This document shows positions 1 to 8,768 of a DNA stretch of 64,000 nucleotides, in pieces. Position 1 is the first letter of the stretch, and each line of letters starts with the position of its first letter. The stretch spans positions 41,803 to 105,802 of the forward strand of contig JBDRFP010000002.1 of NCBI GenBank assembly GCA_043818555.1, given 5' to 3'. Origin of the DNA: JAUYIW01 sp043818555 (GTDB lineage Bacteria > Patescibacteriota > Patescibacteriia > UBA9934). The translations under genes were made by a program, and so were the position numbers. The notes under the pieces were generated by a model. The model saw only the letters and a list, made by a program, of their open reading frames with translations, searched no databases and was not told the DNA's origin.

Positions 1-974
1 TTAACACTCATAAATTCCATCATTGAACGCATCTTCGCAGTCGTGGCAGCGTCGTAGTGATCGTGAACCGGACCGTCGAGAGCGAGCAAAAGCATTGTTC
101 GGACAAGATCTATTAACTCGTCTGTCAAATTCTGCACCGACCCGCCTTGATCAACAAAATTGTTCAACGCTTCAATCCCACTCTTCGCATCGCGCCTGGC
201 TACAGCGTCAACCAAGCCAACAACCGTTGCCGTATTAGTTACTGGTAAAATTATAGAAGCTTCCTCAACGCCAATCGTTTTCTCTCCAAGCGCCAAAATC
301 TGCCCAAACAAACTTTCCGCATCGCGCAAACACCCCTCGGAAAGCCTGGCGATCGAGCTTAAAACTTCGTCGTCAATCTTGACTCCTTCGGATTTGGCAA
401 TCATCTTGAGCCTGTCGATCATATCCTGAGCAGCAATCCTGTGGAAATCGAATCGCTGGCAACGCGAAAGAATAGTCTGCGGAATTTTATGAATCTCGGT
501 AGTAGCCAGAACAAAAATCACATTAGCCGGCGGCTCCTCCAAAGTCTTCAGAAGCGCATTAAAAGCCGAACCGGAAAGCATATGCACCTCATCGATAATG
601 AAAACTTTGTTCTTTCCCTGACCTGGAGCAAACCGAACAGCTTCGATGATGTTCTCGCGCACGTTATCTACTCCGGTGTGTGATGCAGCGTCGATCTCAA
701 CAACGTCGAGCGCCTTGCCGAGCATAAACTCTTTACAATGCGCGCACTTTCCACACGCCTCGTTCGCGCCCTCTGCTCGATCTTCACAATTGACTGTTTT
801 AGCCAACAATCGCGCAATTGTAGTTTTTCCAATTCCACGCGGGCCAGAAAATAAATACGCGTGAGCAACATTGCCGCTCAAAATTTGACTCTGCAGCGTT
901 GTTTTTATATGCCCCTGACCAGTAACGTCACTAAAGCTTGAAGGGCGGTATTTACGGTAAATTACTTCTGTCAT
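1..974 (-). CDS. dnaX: DNA polymerase III subunit gamma/tau (3' end outside window)
   Basis: Clamp-loader ATPase that loads the sliding clamp at the replication fork. The visible 324 codons begin MTEVIYRKYRP and contain Walker A GPRGIGKTT, a four-cysteine zinc module, Walker B FIIDEVHML, the LLKTLEEPP stretch and the sensor/arginine-finger motif SRCQRFDF, all in family order. The reading frame runs off the left edge without a stop, so the C-terminal polymerase-binding part is not visible. No strong Shine-Dalgarno precedes the ATG at 974. The leader is rich in inverted repeats. Identification is firm; only the length is unknown. Confidence 0.95.
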   Translation of the reverse strand, partial: MTEVIYRKYRPSSFSDVTGQGHIKTTLQSQILSGNVAHAYLFSGPRGIGKTTIARLLAKTVNCEDRAEGANEACGKCAHCKEFMLGKALDVVEIDAASHTGVDNVRENIIEAVRFAPGQGKNKVFIIDEVHMLSGSAFNALLKTLEEPPANVIFVLATTEIHKIPQTILSRCQRFDFHRIAAQDMIDRLKMIAKSEGVKIDDEVLSSIARLSEGCLRDAESLFGQILALGEKTIGVEEASIILPVTNTATVVGLVDAVARRDAKSGIEALNNFVDQGGSVQNLTDELIDLVRTMLLLALDGPVHDHYDAATTAKMRSMMEFMSV

Positions 975-1130
975 ACCCGGATAGTACAACTTCGAATGAT
1001 GCCAACGGTAAACTGTGGCATCAAAGTTGTAGAGTTAAATATGATTTTATCTAAAAGGTGGCTCTCAACTCGGCACTATCAACCCCTTAATATCGAAGTT
1101 GTACTACCGAGCATACGGGAAGCATTTTAA
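975..1130 (-). promoter_or_regulatory. Inverted-repeat-rich leader of dnaX
   Basis: A perfect 14-bp inverted repeat (TAGTACAACTTCGA at 982-995, its complement at 1093-1106) encloses a smaller hairpin (GATGCCA 998-1004 with TGGCATC 1016-1022) and a third partial copy, AAGTTGTA, near 1024. The outer arm starts 8 bases before the dnaX start codon. It could be a structured 5' UTR that hides the ribosome site, or a decayed repeat element. Seen directly; function is inferred. Confidence 0.35.
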
Positions 1131-1149
1131 CATAAGACGGCGAAAAAAC

Positions 1150-1196
1150 AAAAGTAGACAGCTACTGACTACTGTCTACTGACTACTGGATGCTAG
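1150..1196. repeat. GTAGACAGTAGTCAG-family intergenic repeat
   Basis: Short-period, self-complementary string built from GTAGACAG, CTACTGACTACTG and GTCTACTG words. The same vocabulary recurs at 7090-7119 (inside a gene end), 29743-29770 (inside secDF), 28385-28400 and 31915-31957. Confidence 0.6.
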
Positions 1197-1203
1197 TTGC
1201 CGA

Positions 1204-3735
1204 TCACAAACTCGGCGGAACAGGCTCAGCCGTTGTAGGCTTTGACATTCCAATCCCGGCCCTAATCCTAATCTCGCGGTCAACAATATCTCTTGGACGG
1301 CCATAAGTCAGGCGCGAGATCTCCTTAAGAGCATCGGCAAGCTTTTTGTTCGGCTCGCCTGGCCATTCCGTTTTAAGCGTGTAAGGCTTTAACAACTTTT
1401 CATTTGCAACAGTTTTTGCATTCCAAGTAAACTTTCCTGTGTTCATTAAGTCGTAAGGGCTAAATGTAGGCTCAAACACCTTGGCAAGAACCTCAACATC
1501 GTCCGGACCAATCCGCGCCGATAACATGCTGCCAACGTTACCAAGCACAGCGTCGCGAATTTCCGTCCTGCCACTCTCATCAGTCAATTGCCCCATGTAC
1601 TGATGCGCAAGAATTAGGTTCAACTTGTATTTTCGAGCCTCGGACAAAATAGTCGCAATCGACGGAGTAATATAATTTTGGAACTCGTCAATATAGAGGT
1701 AAAAGTCCCTGCGTTCGTCTTCTGGAATGTCTGCCCTGCTAAACGCTGCCATTTGCAATTTGGAAATAAGAATGAGCCCGATTAGATTTGAGTTCACTTC
1801 GCCGGTTTTACCTTTGGACAAGTTAACTAGCAAAATTTTACCCTCGTCCATAATTTCGCGAAAATTGAAGGCGCTATTTTTCTGCCCAATAATATTGCGC
1901 ATCATCTCGTTTTCCACAAACCTACCAACCTTAGAAACCAGGTAGCCCATAGTTTCCGACTTATGGTAATCGCTCGTTTTTGCCATTTCGTCCTCCCAGA
2001 AACTTCGTACAACAGGATCCTTAACGCGCGCAATCCATTTGGCCTGGAACTTATCGTCAGCGATAATCCGCGGAATTTCGATCAAAGTCCCTGTGTCAGA
2101 CAAGTCGGCCATCAAGGTCAGCATGAAGTTCCTCATGTAGTGCTCAAACATTGGCCCCATTGTTTCCGGCGGGAACAGCATATAAAAGATCGAGATCATT
2201 TCCTGCACGGCAAAGTCGCGCATGTTCTCATCTGGCGCCTCAAGCATATTCAAGCCCATTGGCCGCTCAATGTCTGACGGGTTGAAGTAGATAACATCGT
2301 CGATTCTATTCTTTGGGATTTGACCAAGCACAGCATCGGCCAAGTCGCCATGCGGATCAAGCACAGCCACGCCTTTCCCTGCCTTAATGTCCTGATTAAT
2401 CAGTGAGCGCAAAAAGACCGATTTACCTGTACCGGTTTTACCAATGATGTAAAAATGTCTTCGGCGGTCAGAATCCCCAATGAATACATCGGTTCTAACT
2501 CCGCGATATTCGTTGTATCCAAGACGCAAACCCTCCTTGGCTATCTCCGGTGGCACAGGCGCCACGCGCGATTCCAGCCAGCGAATGTTTGGGGTCTCCG
2601 TTGACGCCAAAGGCAAATGCCACAAGCTAGCCATTTCCTCAGTGTTCAAAACAATACTGTACTTTGGATTAAAGCCGCGGTAAATAAAATCTCGAACTAT
2701 CCTAGATTTCTTATTTGGAATCTCAGCACTAAAAGCATTGCCGTATTCGTAGATATTAAATTGGTTGAACGCCTTCAGGGCACCGTCCAAATCTTCCTTA
2801 ACCGACTGAGCGCTCTTGCCCGACGCTACAACTCGAATATTGGCCTCTATCCCGGCCTTGGTCATCTTGGCCTCGATGCGCTGCGACATCTGCTCTTCAG
2901 CCTGAGTCAGCTTCCTTGGCTCTTCCGGCTTGTCTTTATCTTTCGACTTAAACATGTCTTTCCAGGTCGATTTACCCTTCAGCGCATCTTCAAACGACAT
3001 GCCCTTGTTCATGTTTTTGACCACCTTTTTGCCCAAGCCCCGCCAGCCCGGGCGAGCCGAGCGAACAATGTACTGGATTGCCACGCCCTCGCCTTCGCCG
3101 ATCTTTGAAAGCGCGTTGGTAATTCCATCGAGCGGATCAGACTCACTCTCCTTGTAGGTCTTCACCGGCAACATGGACTGACGCTTAAAATTCAAATACC
3201 CGCCGGCAACAGTGGAAGTCGGCGTGAACAAGTTATAATCTTCAACCGGCTCAATTGCCGCGTCAGGATACTGCGCATGCAACTGCTCCTCAATAAAGTC
3301 CCTCATGTACACCGGAACTGTCACATAAAAATCGATCATTTTGTCGATTACGACAATCTCCAAAGCCAACGAATCGGTCCTGCCAAAAAGCCATGCGCTA
3401 AAACCCTTCTGAGCTGTCAAGCCACCGATCGCGCTATAAAATGTCTCGGCAATTGCAATGTCTTCCTGCCACTGCGCTATTGTGGCATCGCCCTTAACAT
3501 CTCCTTCGGTTACAAACTTTGGCACCAAAACTTGCAAAGTGATGTTTTGATACTGCCCGCCGTGAATATTGCGGTTTTTCTGCAGAAAGTGTCGCAATAG
3601 GTAAACCGACCCCACTGCTGCAAAAATTATTAGCGCTACTGTAATCAAAATCGTAAGTGCCTGAAAAGCATCAACCTGTGTGAAAGCGGGCTGAGTTGGA
3701 GCGCCTACTGTGATTTGGATCAATCCGATGTACAT
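1204..3735 (-). CDS. TraD/HerA-like membrane-anchored DNA-translocation ATPase (fused form)
   Basis: 843-residue protein of the type IV secretion coupling-protein (TraG/TraD) and HerA class. One N-terminal membrane helix (about 24-46) is followed by a roughly 350-residue accessory region. The ATPase has Walker A GKTGTGKS (432-439) and Walker B YLYIDEFQ (about 679-686). The start chosen is ATG 3735 (MYIGLIQ). The frame opens 24 codons earlier, but those codons (MGIHWELIVGHWSL...) are an intergenic repeat. The accessory half resembles the separate protein at 26730-28358 and the ATPase half resembles 24489-26606, so this is a fused paralogue of that pair. The substrate is unknown. Confidence 0.8.
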   Translation of the reverse strand: MYIGLIQITVGAPTQPAFTQVDAFQALTILITVALIIFAAVGSVYLLRHFLQKNRNIHGGQYQNITLQVLVPKFVTEGDVKGDATIAQWQEDIAIAETFYSAIGGLTAQKGFSAWLFGRTDSLALEIVVIDKMIDFYVTVPVYMRDFIEEQLHAQYPDAAIEPVEDYNLFTPTSTVAGGYLNFKRQSMLPVKTYKESESDPLDGITNALSKIGEGEGVAIQYIVRSARPGWRGLGKKVVKNMNKGMSFEDALKGKSTWKDMFKSKDKDKPEEPRKLTQAEEQMSQRIEAKMTKAGIEANIRVVASGKSAQSVKEDLDGALKAFNQFNIYEYGNAFSAEIPNKKSRIVRDFIYRGFNPKYSIVLNTEEMASLWHLPLASTETPNIRWLESRVAPVPPEIAKEGLRLGYNEYRGVRTDVFIGDSDRRRHFYIIGKTGTGKSVFLRSLINQDIKAGKGVAVLDPHGDLADAVLGQIPKNRIDDVIYFNPSDIERPMGLNMLEAPDENMRDFAVQEMISIFYMLFPPETMGPMFEHYMRNFMLTLMADLSDTGTLIEIPRIIADDKFQAKWIARVKDPVVRSFWEDEMAKTSDYHKSETMGYLVSKVGRFVENEMMRNIIGQKNSAFNFREIMDEGKILLVNLSKGKTGEVNSNLIGLILISKLQMAAFSRADIPEDERRDFYLYIDEFQNYITPSIATILSEARKYKLNLILAHQYMGQLTDESGRTEIRDAVLGNVGSMLSARIGPDDVEVLAKVFEPTFSPYDLMNTGKFTWNAKTVANEKLLKPYTLKTEWPGEPNKKLADALKEISRLTYGRPRDIVDREIRIRAGIGMSKPTTAEPVPPSL

Positions 3736-3766
3736 GCTACTAAATAGGCAATCTTGAAGTGACACT

Positions 3767-3852
3767 AATGACCAATGCCCAACTATCAATTCCCAATGAA
3801 TCCCCAATATCCAACCCCTAATTGGTTATTGGGTACTTGTGAATTGGTCATT
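3767..3852. repeat. AATGACCAAT fold-back element, copy 1
   Basis: 86-bp element bounded by perfect 10-bp terminal inverted repeats AATGACCAAT / ATTGGTCATT. The left half is a run of CCCAAT words and the right half a run of ATTGG words, so the whole can fold into a long imperfect hairpin. The first 42 bases are identical to the copy at 26614. It ends one base before the stop codon of the downstream-lying gene (3853). Confidence 0.8.
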
Positions 3853-4329
3853 CTACTGTTTCTCGATATAATTCAAAACCTTGTCTGTCCTAATCTTCGC
3901 CTCCTGCTCTAAGAAAAACTTATTCACACCCGGAATCATTTTTAGCCAATCGCTAATAAGCTTTAATACTTTTCGAGCCGTAATTTTGCCCTTATCAACC
4001 ATTTCTTTGATGGCCGCAGCGACTTCCTCACCCCTTTGTTTGAAAGCTGGCCTTCTATCTGCCGGAAGCGCAAGGAAAATATCGGTAAGGTCATCGGCAA
4101 GAATCTCTTCAATGTCTTCGGTGACTTTATCTTTCTCTGGCCTTATCGATGACGGCTGAGCAGTCGGCGTCTCCGCGACCTCGACAACCGGCGCTTCTTT
4201 TTTCTCTTTTACCTCTTTCACTTTTTTCACCTCTTCCACCTCCGCAAGCTCTTTCACCTCCCCAACCTCAACAACTTCCGGCTTTTCCGAAAGTGCTTCT
4301 TTTTTCTTTGGCTTCATTGCATCTGCCAT
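3853..4329 (-). CDS. Charged-tail small protein next to TraD-like ATPase, function unknown
   Basis: 158 residues. The N-terminal 60 or so are almost only K, E and V (repeating EVKEVKE-type words), encoded by a CTCTTTCACCTC-like repetitive DNA stretch. The C-terminal 80 residues form a helical domain that includes KMIPGVNKFFLEQEAKIRTD. No signal peptide or membrane segment is seen. It is the upstream same-strand neighbour of the TraD-like ATPase, separated from it only by the AATGACCAAT element, so a shared process is possible. I do not recognise the family. Confidence 0.65.
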   Translation of the reverse strand: MADAMKPKKKEALSEKPEVVEVGEVKELAEVEEVKKVKEVKEKKEAPVVEVAETPTAQPSSIRPEKDKVTEDIEEILADDLTDIFLALPADRRPAFKQRGEEVAAAIKEMVDKGKITARKVLKLISDWLKMIPGVNKFFLEQEAKIRTDKVLNYIEKQ

Positions 4330-4357
4330 GTACTTATTTTACCACATTCCCGCACGT

Positions 4358-4387
4358 AACCCTAAAGGTTTCTGAACCTTTAGGGTT
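4358..4387. terminator. AACCCTAAAGGTT inverted-repeat hairpin downstream of cysS
   Basis: Perfect 13-bp arms (4358-4370 and 4375-4387) around a 4-base loop lie just after the cysS stop. It is probably a terminator in the minus direction without a strong T run. It belongs to the same palindromic family as 34831-34860 and 21450-21494. Confidence 0.5.
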
Positions 4388-4389
4388 GT

Positions 4390-5775
4390 TTAGTCTCGCT
4401 TTTCGCGAACCCTTTGCCCTGTTGAAGTATCCTCCACAGTAAAACCCTCCTCGGCAATCTTTCCGCGAATTACATCTGACTGACTCCAATCTTTTTCTGC
4501 GCGAGCTTTTTGACGCTCGGCTAGCAACTTTTTAATCTTTTCCGATACCTGAACAGGCCTTGCCACATACTCGCCAAGCTGAAGGCCCAGCACCTCGTCG
4601 AGTTTTAGAATCGTCGCTGATTTCGCAGACGATTCCATTTTTTCATCATTAACAATCCCCCACAGCTCTGCAACAGCGCCAGGCATATCCAAATCGTCGT
4701 TGATTTTGGCCTTGAATCGATCGACCGCGTTTGCATCTGCCTCGCCCGGGCTGTCCCACTCGCGCGCAGAATCGCGCAGGTTATTCAACGCATTTTGAGC
4801 TCCCTCAAGCGCTTCCCAAGTGAAATTAAGCTTCGACCTGTAGTGGGCTGTGAAAGTAAAATATCGGTACGCCAGCGGATCAAAGCCCTTTTCGATAAGA
4901 TCATCTACCGTGTAAACATTTCCGAGCGACTTGCTCATTTTCCCGCCGTCAATTAGCAAAAACTCACCATGTAACCAATAATTAGCCAGCTTGTTGCCGC
5001 GCGCGGCAATCGTCTGAGCCATTTCGTTTTCGTGATGCACTGGCGCCAGATCTATCCCGCCGGTGTGAACATCAAAAGGCGAGTCCAGATACTTTTCACT
5101 CATGGCGCTACATTCAATGTGCCAACCTGGAAAGCCAACGCCCCAAGGAGAATCCCACTCCATTTGGCGGTGCCCGTCTGCTGGCGAGTACTTCCAAAGC
5201 GCAAAGTCGCTTGGATTGCGTTTTTCCTTATTGGCCTCCACGCGCGCGCCTTCTTCTTTTTCTTCAAGCTTTTGACCGCTAAACTTACCATAGCTGGCGA
5301 GCTTAGAAGTATCAAAATAAACCCCATCGCTTGTCCTGTACGTAATTCCCTTCTCCTCAAGTGCCTTAATAAAAGCAATCTGATCTTCAATGTGTTCAGT
5401 TGCCTTTGGCATTGTAGTCGGGCGCTTGTTGCCAAGACGATTCTGATCTTTGAGGAATCTCTCAGTGTAAAACTCGGCAACATCCCAAGCGCTCTTTCCT
5501 TCGCGACGCATGGCCACGATCATTTTGTCCTCGCCTTCGTCAGCATCATCAGTAAGATGGCCGACATCGGTGATATTCATAACGTGGCGGACTTCATAAC
5601 CGTTAAACTCAAGCATGCGACGAAGAACATCGCTCATTATGAAAGTCCTAAAATTGCCAATGCTCGCAGTCTGATAAACAGTTGGACCACAAGAATACAT
5701 GCCGACTTTTCCTTTGTGGATCGGTGTAAACTCCTCCTTCCTCCGAGTGAGTGTGTTGTAGAGGGTAATAGGCAT
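4390..5775 (-). CDS. cysS: Cysteinyl-tRNA synthetase
   Basis: Charges tRNA-Cys with cysteine (class Ia synthetase). 461 residues, normal length. It shows the zinc ligand motif YSCGPTVY, the N-terminal Rossmann core, the GWHIECSAMS zinc cysteine, GGIDLAPVHHENE with zinc His/Glu, and the KMSKS loop GGKMSKSLGN. The HIGH signature reads ASIGNFRTF, so the usual first histidine is a serine (codon AGC). The rest of the active site looks intact, so I expect a working enzyme. ATG 5775 is preceded by a TTAACT-17-TATAAT promoter. Confidence 0.95.
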   Translation of the reverse strand: MPITLYNTLTRRKEEFTPIHKGKVGMYSCGPTVYQTASIGNFRTFIMSDVLRRMLEFNGYEVRHVMNITDVGHLTDDADEGEDKMIVAMRREGKSAWDVAEFYTERFLKDQNRLGNKRPTTMPKATEHIEDQIAFIKALEEKGITYRTSDGVYFDTSKLASYGKFSGQKLEEKEEGARVEANKEKRNPSDFALWKYSPADGHRQMEWDSPWGVGFPGWHIECSAMSEKYLDSPFDVHTGGIDLAPVHHENEMAQTIAARGNKLANYWLHGEFLLIDGGKMSKSLGNVYTVDDLIEKGFDPLAYRYFTFTAHYRSKLNFTWEALEGAQNALNNLRDSAREWDSPGEADANAVDRFKAKINDDLDMPGAVAELWGIVNDEKMESSAKSATILKLDEVLGLQLGEYVARPVQVSEKIKKLLAERQKARAEKDWSQSDVIRGKIAEEGFTVEDTSTGQRVREKRD

Positions 5776-5832
5776 AGCGGTGTGCGAGAGTTAGTAGGAA
5801 GTAGGTAGTAGGAAGTAGGTTTGGATGCAGGT

Positions 5833-5861
5833 ATTATAGCCGAGTTTTACGTAAAAGTTAA
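5833..5861 (-). promoter_or_regulatory. Sigma70-type promoter of cysS
   Basis: On the minus strand, -35 TTAACT (5856-5861), 17-base spacer, -10 TATAAT (5833-5838), about 55 bases upstream of the start codon. The -35 box lies at the edge of a TTTCAAAGG repeat array. Confidence 0.55.
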
Positions 5862-5897
5862 GGTTTCAAAGGTTTCAAGGGTCGCAAAGGTTTCAGA
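5861..5897. repeat. GGTTTCAAAGG array
   Basis: Degenerate tandem of GGTTTCAAAGG words. Further arrays lie at 44417-44458, 44851-44890 and 45870-45966. Confidence 0.6.
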
Positions 5898-5925
5898 AGC
5901 TCAGTCCGTAGGTCTGTAACGTAAA

Positions 5926-5959
5926 TCAAAATCCCCACTGCTATTTCTAACAGCGGGGA
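5926..5959 (-). terminator. Rho-independent terminator of the 5973-6938 gene
   Basis: Stem TCCCC-CTGTTA / TAGCAG-GGGGA (5932-5959) with a short loop, followed on the minus strand by TTTTGATTT. It directly follows the stop codon at 5973. Confidence 0.75.
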
Positions 5960-5972
5960 CAGGGTGCGGGCT

Positions 5973-6938
5973 CTAGGCGCGCACCTTGGCGACCTCCAGA
6001 CTGGCGATCGTGAAGCCGGTTGCTTCTTCGATCTCCCTCCTGCGATCGCGCATGCGATCCATGCGCTCTGCCATTTCATGAACCATGTCGATGGCCGAGT
6101 GCGAACGCACCGACTGCTGGCCGAATTCGCCTTCACACGCCCTGCGACGGGCGTACTCAACCTGGCTCTCCAGCCATTCTTGGTCGGCCCTGCATGCCAC
6201 GAGAAAGTCCTTCACCTTCTGGCGGTCGGTGTCCTTCTCGATTAACCCAAGCTCCAGCTGATCCTGAAGACCGGCGAGGAACTTCACTTGCCTGTTCCAG
6301 CTCTCCAAGCCTTCGAGCAAGGACCGGAATAGCTTGTAGCGGTCGTCCTCAAGCAGAAACTTACCGGGCTTCCTTCCGCCGAGTGAAACATGGCTCACTT
6401 CAAGACTTGGAGCGAGCTCCTTATCTGCGAAGAAGAAATACACCCCTCTTACGACCGCGAGTACGGCCTGTAGGCCGAGCGGCCGCTTGCCACGAACTTC
6501 ATCCGGAATCAGCTCTGACCTCACCACATGATAGGCGAATAGGCCGATCGCCAAGAACGGAAAGGTAGCGAATCCTGCCAAGACCGCGGCCAAACCGACA
6601 CCAACTTTCGTGATAGGGCTAATGTTCTGCCAATCCTGATCCAACATGCCCGACAAGCCCATTGCGACAATCATCACGACTGCGGTGGCCAACAGGTAAA
6701 ATGGGGTCGCGATGGGGCCGAGCCACAGTGCGAGCGGCACTGCGAGCGCTGCCCAACCCAACATGGCCGACGGGTACCACTTCCCAATCTTCATTGCCAT
6801 GTCACGGCTGAACGCGCGCTTGCGCGCGAATGCCTGCTGCTCGTGTAGCAGAAGCGTCACGCAGTCGAGCTTGTTTGCCAGATCTGCCGGCAAACTCTCG
6901 ATTTTGAACTTCTTGAAAGGAGCAAGCGAATCACTCAT
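5973..6938 (-). CDS. Membrane protein of unknown function, solitary cassette
   Basis: 321 residues from ATG 6938 (MSDSLAPF). This start is preferred over an earlier in-frame ATG because CTGGAG lies 5 bases upstream. Three hydrophobic segments (about 50-70, 73-94 and 105-135) are followed by a long charged helical C-terminal domain rich in R and E, likely cytoplasmic. Codon use is GC-rich, unlike the neighbouring cysS. It has its own promoter (6987-7013) and terminator (5926-5959), so it is a single-gene unit. No family is recognised. Confidence 0.7.
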   Translation of the reverse strand: MSDSLAPFKKFKIESLPADLANKLDCVTLLLHEQQAFARKRAFSRDMAMKIGKWYPSAMLGWAALAVPLALWLGPIATPFYLLATAVVMIVAMGLSGMLDQDWQNISPITKVGVGLAAVLAGFATFPFLAIGLFAYHVVRSELIPDEVRGKRPLGLQAVLAVVRGVYFFFADKELAPSLEVSHVSLGGRKPGKFLLEDDRYKLFRSLLEGLESWNRQVKFLAGLQDQLELGLIEKDTDRQKVKDFLVACRADQEWLESQVEYARRRACEGEFGQQSVRSHSAIDMVHEMAERMDRMRDRRREIEEATGFTIASLEVAKVRA

Positions 6939-6986
6939 GTTTTTCTCCAGTTTTTCAAGTTTTTGTCGATCTAAAGAACTGCCTAC

Positions 6987-7013
6987 AGTATACCATTTTG
7001 GGCTTTTTGTCAA
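6987..7013 (-). promoter_or_regulatory. Promoter of the 5973-6938 gene
   Basis: On the minus strand, -35 TTGACA (7008-7013), 15-base spacer, -10 TATACT (6987-6992) preceded by TGG, an extended -10. The short spacer is offset by the good boxes. Confidence 0.6.
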
Positions 7014-7107
7014 GCTGTCGCGGGGTGTTACAAACCTACAAAATTCAACCCAAAAACCGGGTGGCAGATCCCGGTTTTATCTAATCCTACTGGCTACTGG
7101 CTGCTGT

Positions 7108-7953
7108 CTACTGACTACTTTCATTAACTGGCGGCTGACTGCTGTACATGCCCTGCCCGCGCTCGATTGGCGGCTTTGGGAATCGTGGTTTTTCAAATAC
7201 AGGCTTTGGTTCTCCTTCAACATGCTCAGGCGGTACAAAATCTTTTGGCAAATCCTCAGGCCGTACGAAATCATCCGGCAACTTTGGAGGCGCTCCAAAC
7301 ATGTGCATCTGCGGCATTATCGCCTGCCTTTCTTCCGGAGTCAAATCAGCCTCGTTAATCTTCTCCTGTAGCGCCTGCATTTTTTCATCAATTTCCCCAG
7401 GCGATGGTCTGCGGTCAATATTATTGACAAATACGGTTTCAAACAGATGGTTGTAACGAAGATTCTGCGCTTGCAAACGGTCAATTAACCCTCTTCGAAA
7501 TTCAAGATCGTCCCTGGCGCGAATCAGCTCATCAACAGTAACATCCAGCTCCTCGGCGATCTTCTCAAGATGCCCCGGACCCAACCGCTCTTCGCGCATC
7601 ATCACCTCGCCCTCAGCAATTCGGCGCTCCATCATGCGCGCATGAAACTCCGCAGCGCCCTCTGGGGAACGAGGCAACAACGCCTCTACAGCTTCAATCC
7701 CCCGCTTGAACGGATGCAGAAAATGACCTTGCGTGACTTCCGGACTTGCGTACGCATAACTCCCCATGCCCATGGTCACCAACACGACTACCAGAGCCAC
7801 TGGCATTGCAAGCGCGCGCTTGAACGAAGGCCTGTTTGCCGGATATTCGCGGCCAAACTCATCGCCAAGCTCGCTTGCAAGAGCGTTCTTAAATCCACGC
7901 TCAGGCTTTCCGGCCTTTTTAATTTCTTTTAAGTTTCGTTTGATTTCTTTCAT
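7108..7953 (-). CDS. DUF5667-type membrane protein, probable anti-sigma factor
   Basis: 281 residues with one membrane helix (about 49-68, PVALVVVLVTMGMGSYAYA). The DUF5667 signature follows: HPFKRGIEAVEALLPRSPEG, then helical MMERRIAEGEVM. The C-terminal third is proline-rich. It starts 41 bases after the ECF sigma gene, so the pair reads as sigma then membrane-tethered partner; the anti-sigma role is inferred from that context. The last codons (YSSQPPVNESSQ) are encoded by a GTAGACAG-type intergenic repeat, so the tail has probably been overwritten by repeat DNA. Confidence 0.75.
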   Translation of the reverse strand: MKEIKRNLKEIKKAGKPERGFKNALASELGDEFGREYPANRPSFKRALAMPVALVVVLVTMGMGSYAYASPEVTQGHFLHPFKRGIEAVEALLPRSPEGAAEFHARMMERRIAEGEVMMREERLGPGHLEKIAEELDVTVDELIRARDDLEFRRGLIDRLQAQNLRYNHLFETVFVNNIDRRPSPGEIDEKMQALQEKINEADLTPEERQAIMPQMHMFGAPPKLPDDFVRPEDLPKDFVPPEHVEGEPKPVFEKPRFPKPPIERGQGMYSSQPPVNESSQ

Positions 7954-7993
7954 AAATTATAAAATAACATGGTTTATTATCGCAAAGCAGGGT

Positions 7994-8665
7994 TTATTGA
8001 CTGTCGACATGGTTTATTTTTCGTGTAGCCTGATTAAAATCCCAGCTAGTCACCTTAACCTCTGCGCTCTTCGCCATAACCTCTCCGCCATCTGCTAAAA
8101 CCTCTTCGTTTCTCGCCTTAACCTCTGCGTCCTCAGCGATAACCTCCTTGTTGATTGTTAATGAATTATTCTGATTTTCGAAAATCGTTTTTAAATTTTT
8201 CATTGCTCTATGGGCATCGATCCGAGCAGCCCCGGCAGTCTTGCCGAGTAACTCACCAATTTCTTTATATCGATAACCGAGCAAATACTTTAGCTCAATT
8301 ATGTGTTTTTCTTTATCGTCAAGCTCGCACAAAGCAATATTTAGTCGATACTTGTCGTCGGCCTTGATTAAATCATCACGGCCATCAGTGCCCTCAATCT
8401 TGAACGCGATTTGATCAATGTCGATTACATCCTTTCGATCCCTCCAATGGTTGATTACATGATTGCGGGCAATGGTCATAATCCAGGCGTTCTGAGACTG
8501 CGCCGGATCATACACCGCAAAACTCCGTAGAGCCTTTATGAAAATCTCGCTCGTAAGATCTTCTGCCACTTCCCTGTTCATGTTTACACGATAGAACACA
8601 AATCGATACACTCGACTGAAATGTTTATTGTAGAATTTGTTGAAATTTGACTTGGTAAGTTGCAT
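7994..8665 (-). CDS. ECF-type RNA polymerase sigma factor
   Basis: 223 residues. Region 2 is FNKFYNKHFSRVYRFVFYRV...AEDLTSEIFIKAL with WIMTIARNHVINHWRDR. Region 4 is LDDKEKHIIELKYLLGYRYKEIGELLG followed by RIDAHRAMKNL. It directs transcription of a stress regulon not identifiable here. The final 50 or so residues after ENQNNSL repeat EV-A-A-E-V-K units; this tail is encoded by tandem GAGGTTA words, an intergenic repeat vocabulary also seen at 9855-9890, and is unlikely to belong to the sigma fold. Confidence 0.88.
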   Translation of the reverse strand: MQLTKSNFNKFYNKHFSRVYRFVFYRVNMNREVAEDLTSEIFIKALRSFAVYDPAQSQNAWIMTIARNHVINHWRDRKDVIDIDQIAFKIEGTDGRDDLIKADDKYRLNIALCELDDKEKHIIELKYLLGYRYKEIGELLGKTAGAARIDAHRAMKNLKTIFENQNNSLTINKEVIAEDAEVKARNEEVLADGGEVMAKSAEVKVTSWDFNQATRKINHVDSQ

Positions 8666-8768
8666 AAACTTAAATAACTGACGCTTTTGCTTTACACGGC
8701 CTGTGAATAAATGTTACTTCGAGTCTATTTTGAGCTTAAACATTGGCATATTTTGGTTAAAAAGTAAA

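Noticed and set aside
975..1203. SRP RNA gene near dnaX
   Set aside because: The conserved SRP Alu/S-domain core (GGAAGGAAGCAG-type block) is absent.
2617..3108. Plus-strand ORF opposite the TraD-like ATPase
   Set aside because: Shadow of the minus-strand gene; no start signals or recognisable domain.
3736..3807. N-terminal extension MGIHWELIVGHWSL of the TraD-like ATPase
   Set aside because: The codons are the AATGACCAAT fold-back repeat; the same peptide appears before unrelated genes (26607-26654, similar at 16700-16747).
5032..5808. Plus-strand ORF of 258 codons opposite cysS
   Set aside because: Lies antisense to a clear cysS; composition is not protein-like and there is no ribosome site.
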